Assembly: GCF_000374085.1 (NCBI RefSeq)
Contig: NZ_KB893548.1
Location: forward strand, 117,858 to 181,857
Direction: 5' to 3'
DNA length: 64,000 nt
From: Spirosoma spitsbergense DSM 19989
GTDB taxonomy: Bacteria > Bacteroidota > Bacteroidia > Cytophagales > Spirosomataceae
Shown in pieces: positions 63,634-64,000 of the stretch; position 1 is the first letter of the stretch; every line of letters starts with the position of its first letter. The notes beneath the pieces were generated by a model. That model made no database searches. It was not told the DNA's origin and saw nothing but the letters and a program-made list of their open reading frames with translations. Position numbers and translations under genes: made by a program.

Positions 63634-64000
63634 TCAATAGTTCGTCAATAATTAAGCAGCTATACAGCCGAAACTATACAGTTGACGCACTTGAGGGTCG
63701 TTTTTAGTCAGCTCAGTGCCTTGCGGTAAGATGGAAAAAAAACGATCCAGTAATAACTTGTTGTGATACAGGGTCTTTACATCAGCCATCGAAAAAGGCT
63801 GCTGACCAACGCCCTGCTCTATTTTGGCGATATTGACCGCTGACAAAGCGGTGTTCACATGGAAATCCAACTTGTTGACCGACCGGGCCTGACAGTCAGT
63901 GAGACCCGTAAACTGCTTAGCATCGCGGATTAAAAACTCCTGTTGATAGCGCAGTCGGTAGTACTTCACAATCAGCCAGGCGGGTAAGGTTAGGTCCGTT
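63634..64000 (-). mobile_element. IS4-superfamily insertion sequence, partial (3' end; continues beyond the window)
   Basis: The element holds a transposase C-terminus and joins the TonB receptor frame at about 63630. Only the end downstream of the transposase stop is visible (about 18-30 nt of AT-rich sequence, AATTATTGACGAACTATTGA on the minus strand). Terminal inverted repeats and the target duplication cannot be confirmed because the other end lies outside the window. The boundary at 63634 is approximate. Confidence 0.75.
63652..64000 (-). CDS. IS4-type transposase, C-terminal fragment (runs off the window)
   Basis: The visible 116 codons are the C-terminal end of a DDE transposase. They contain the YREK signature of the IS4 superfamily, Y-x2-R-x3-E-x6-K, in YRLRYQQEFLIRDAK, followed by QFTGLTDCQARSVNKLDFHV and NTALSAVNIAKIEQG, wording typical of Bacteroidota IS4-type elements. 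The Glu is the third catalytic residue of the DDE triad. The frame is open to the window edge (TDLTLPAWLIVKYY), so the gene continues to the right. It ends YSFGCIAA and stop at 63652. Confidence 0.85.
   Translation of the reverse strand, partial: TDLTLPAWLIVKYYRLRYQQEFLIRDAKQFTGLTDCQARSVNKLDFHVNTALSAVNIAKIEQGVGQQPFSMADVKTLYHNKLLLDRFFSILPQGTELTKNDPQVRQLYSFGCIAA

Noticed and set aside
63552..63636. GTG at 63552 as a true start of a complete TonB receptor
   Set aside because: The frame reads barrel sequence upstream of the GTG up to the IS junction, and the product would have no signal or plug.

Overview
The window looks like a chromosomal segment of a Bacteroidota bacterium of the order Cytophagales, most likely a Spirosoma-like member of the Spirosomataceae. 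This assignment is inferred from gene content, not from a marker search. The signs are a SusC/SusD pair, carboxypeptidase-regulatory TonB receptors, twin-arginine Gfo/Idh/MocA oxidoreductases, large ASPIC/UnbV lipoproteins, an epsilon subunit without its C-terminal domain, and -7 boxes of the Bacteroidota form TAnnTTTG. Coding density is high and genes lie on both strands. No rRNA, tRNA or CRISPR array was seen.

Layout, left to right. 0-8 kb: a secreted oxidoreductase, a haem-binding protein, then a leftward block with 4-alpha-glucanotransferase, a 1004-residue membrane/TPR protein, a small hypothetical protein and a lone ABC ATPase. 8-12 kb: atpD and atpC split by an unknown secreted protein, uridine kinase, a methyltransferase. 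12-17 kb: a ferredoxin-type oxidoreductase, then a tightly packed nadA - DUF433 - PIN-like - nadB operon, in which a toxin-antitoxin-like pair sits inside the NAD biosynthesis operon. It is followed by a badly decayed LytTR response regulator. 18-33 kb: a glutamine synthetase-family enzyme with a kinase-fold partner, a second secreted oxidoreductase, a TonB receptor, an amino-acid permease, a secreted metalloprotease and a fused FAD/Fe-S dehydrogenase.

33-50 kb is the most distinctive region: SusC, SusD, two tandem ASPIC/UnbV FG-GAP lipoproteins, a vanadium haloperoxidase-like lipoprotein, a small envelope protein and a secreted GH65 hydrolase/phosphorylase, all on the plus strand. It resembles a nutrient-acquisition locus, but no glycan depolymerase lies beside the SusCD pair. 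Clear hairpin terminators and separate -7 boxes divide it into several transcription units.

50-64 kb is mixed: TetR regulator, DoxX protein, glutathionylspermidine synthase-like ATP-grasp enzyme, secreted nucleoside hydrolase, RecX, glycosyltransferase, M48 protease with a polyglutamine tract, methyltransferase, a DUF4258/DUF2283 pair, class Ia ribonucleotide reductase small subunit, CrcB, and an M14 carboxypeptidase. At the right edge an IS4-type transposase runs off the window and has cut off the N-terminal part of an Oar-like TonB receptor. The small repeats, the IS insertion and the decayed regulator are the main marks of genome flux. Everything else reads as ordinary chromosomal content of this group.
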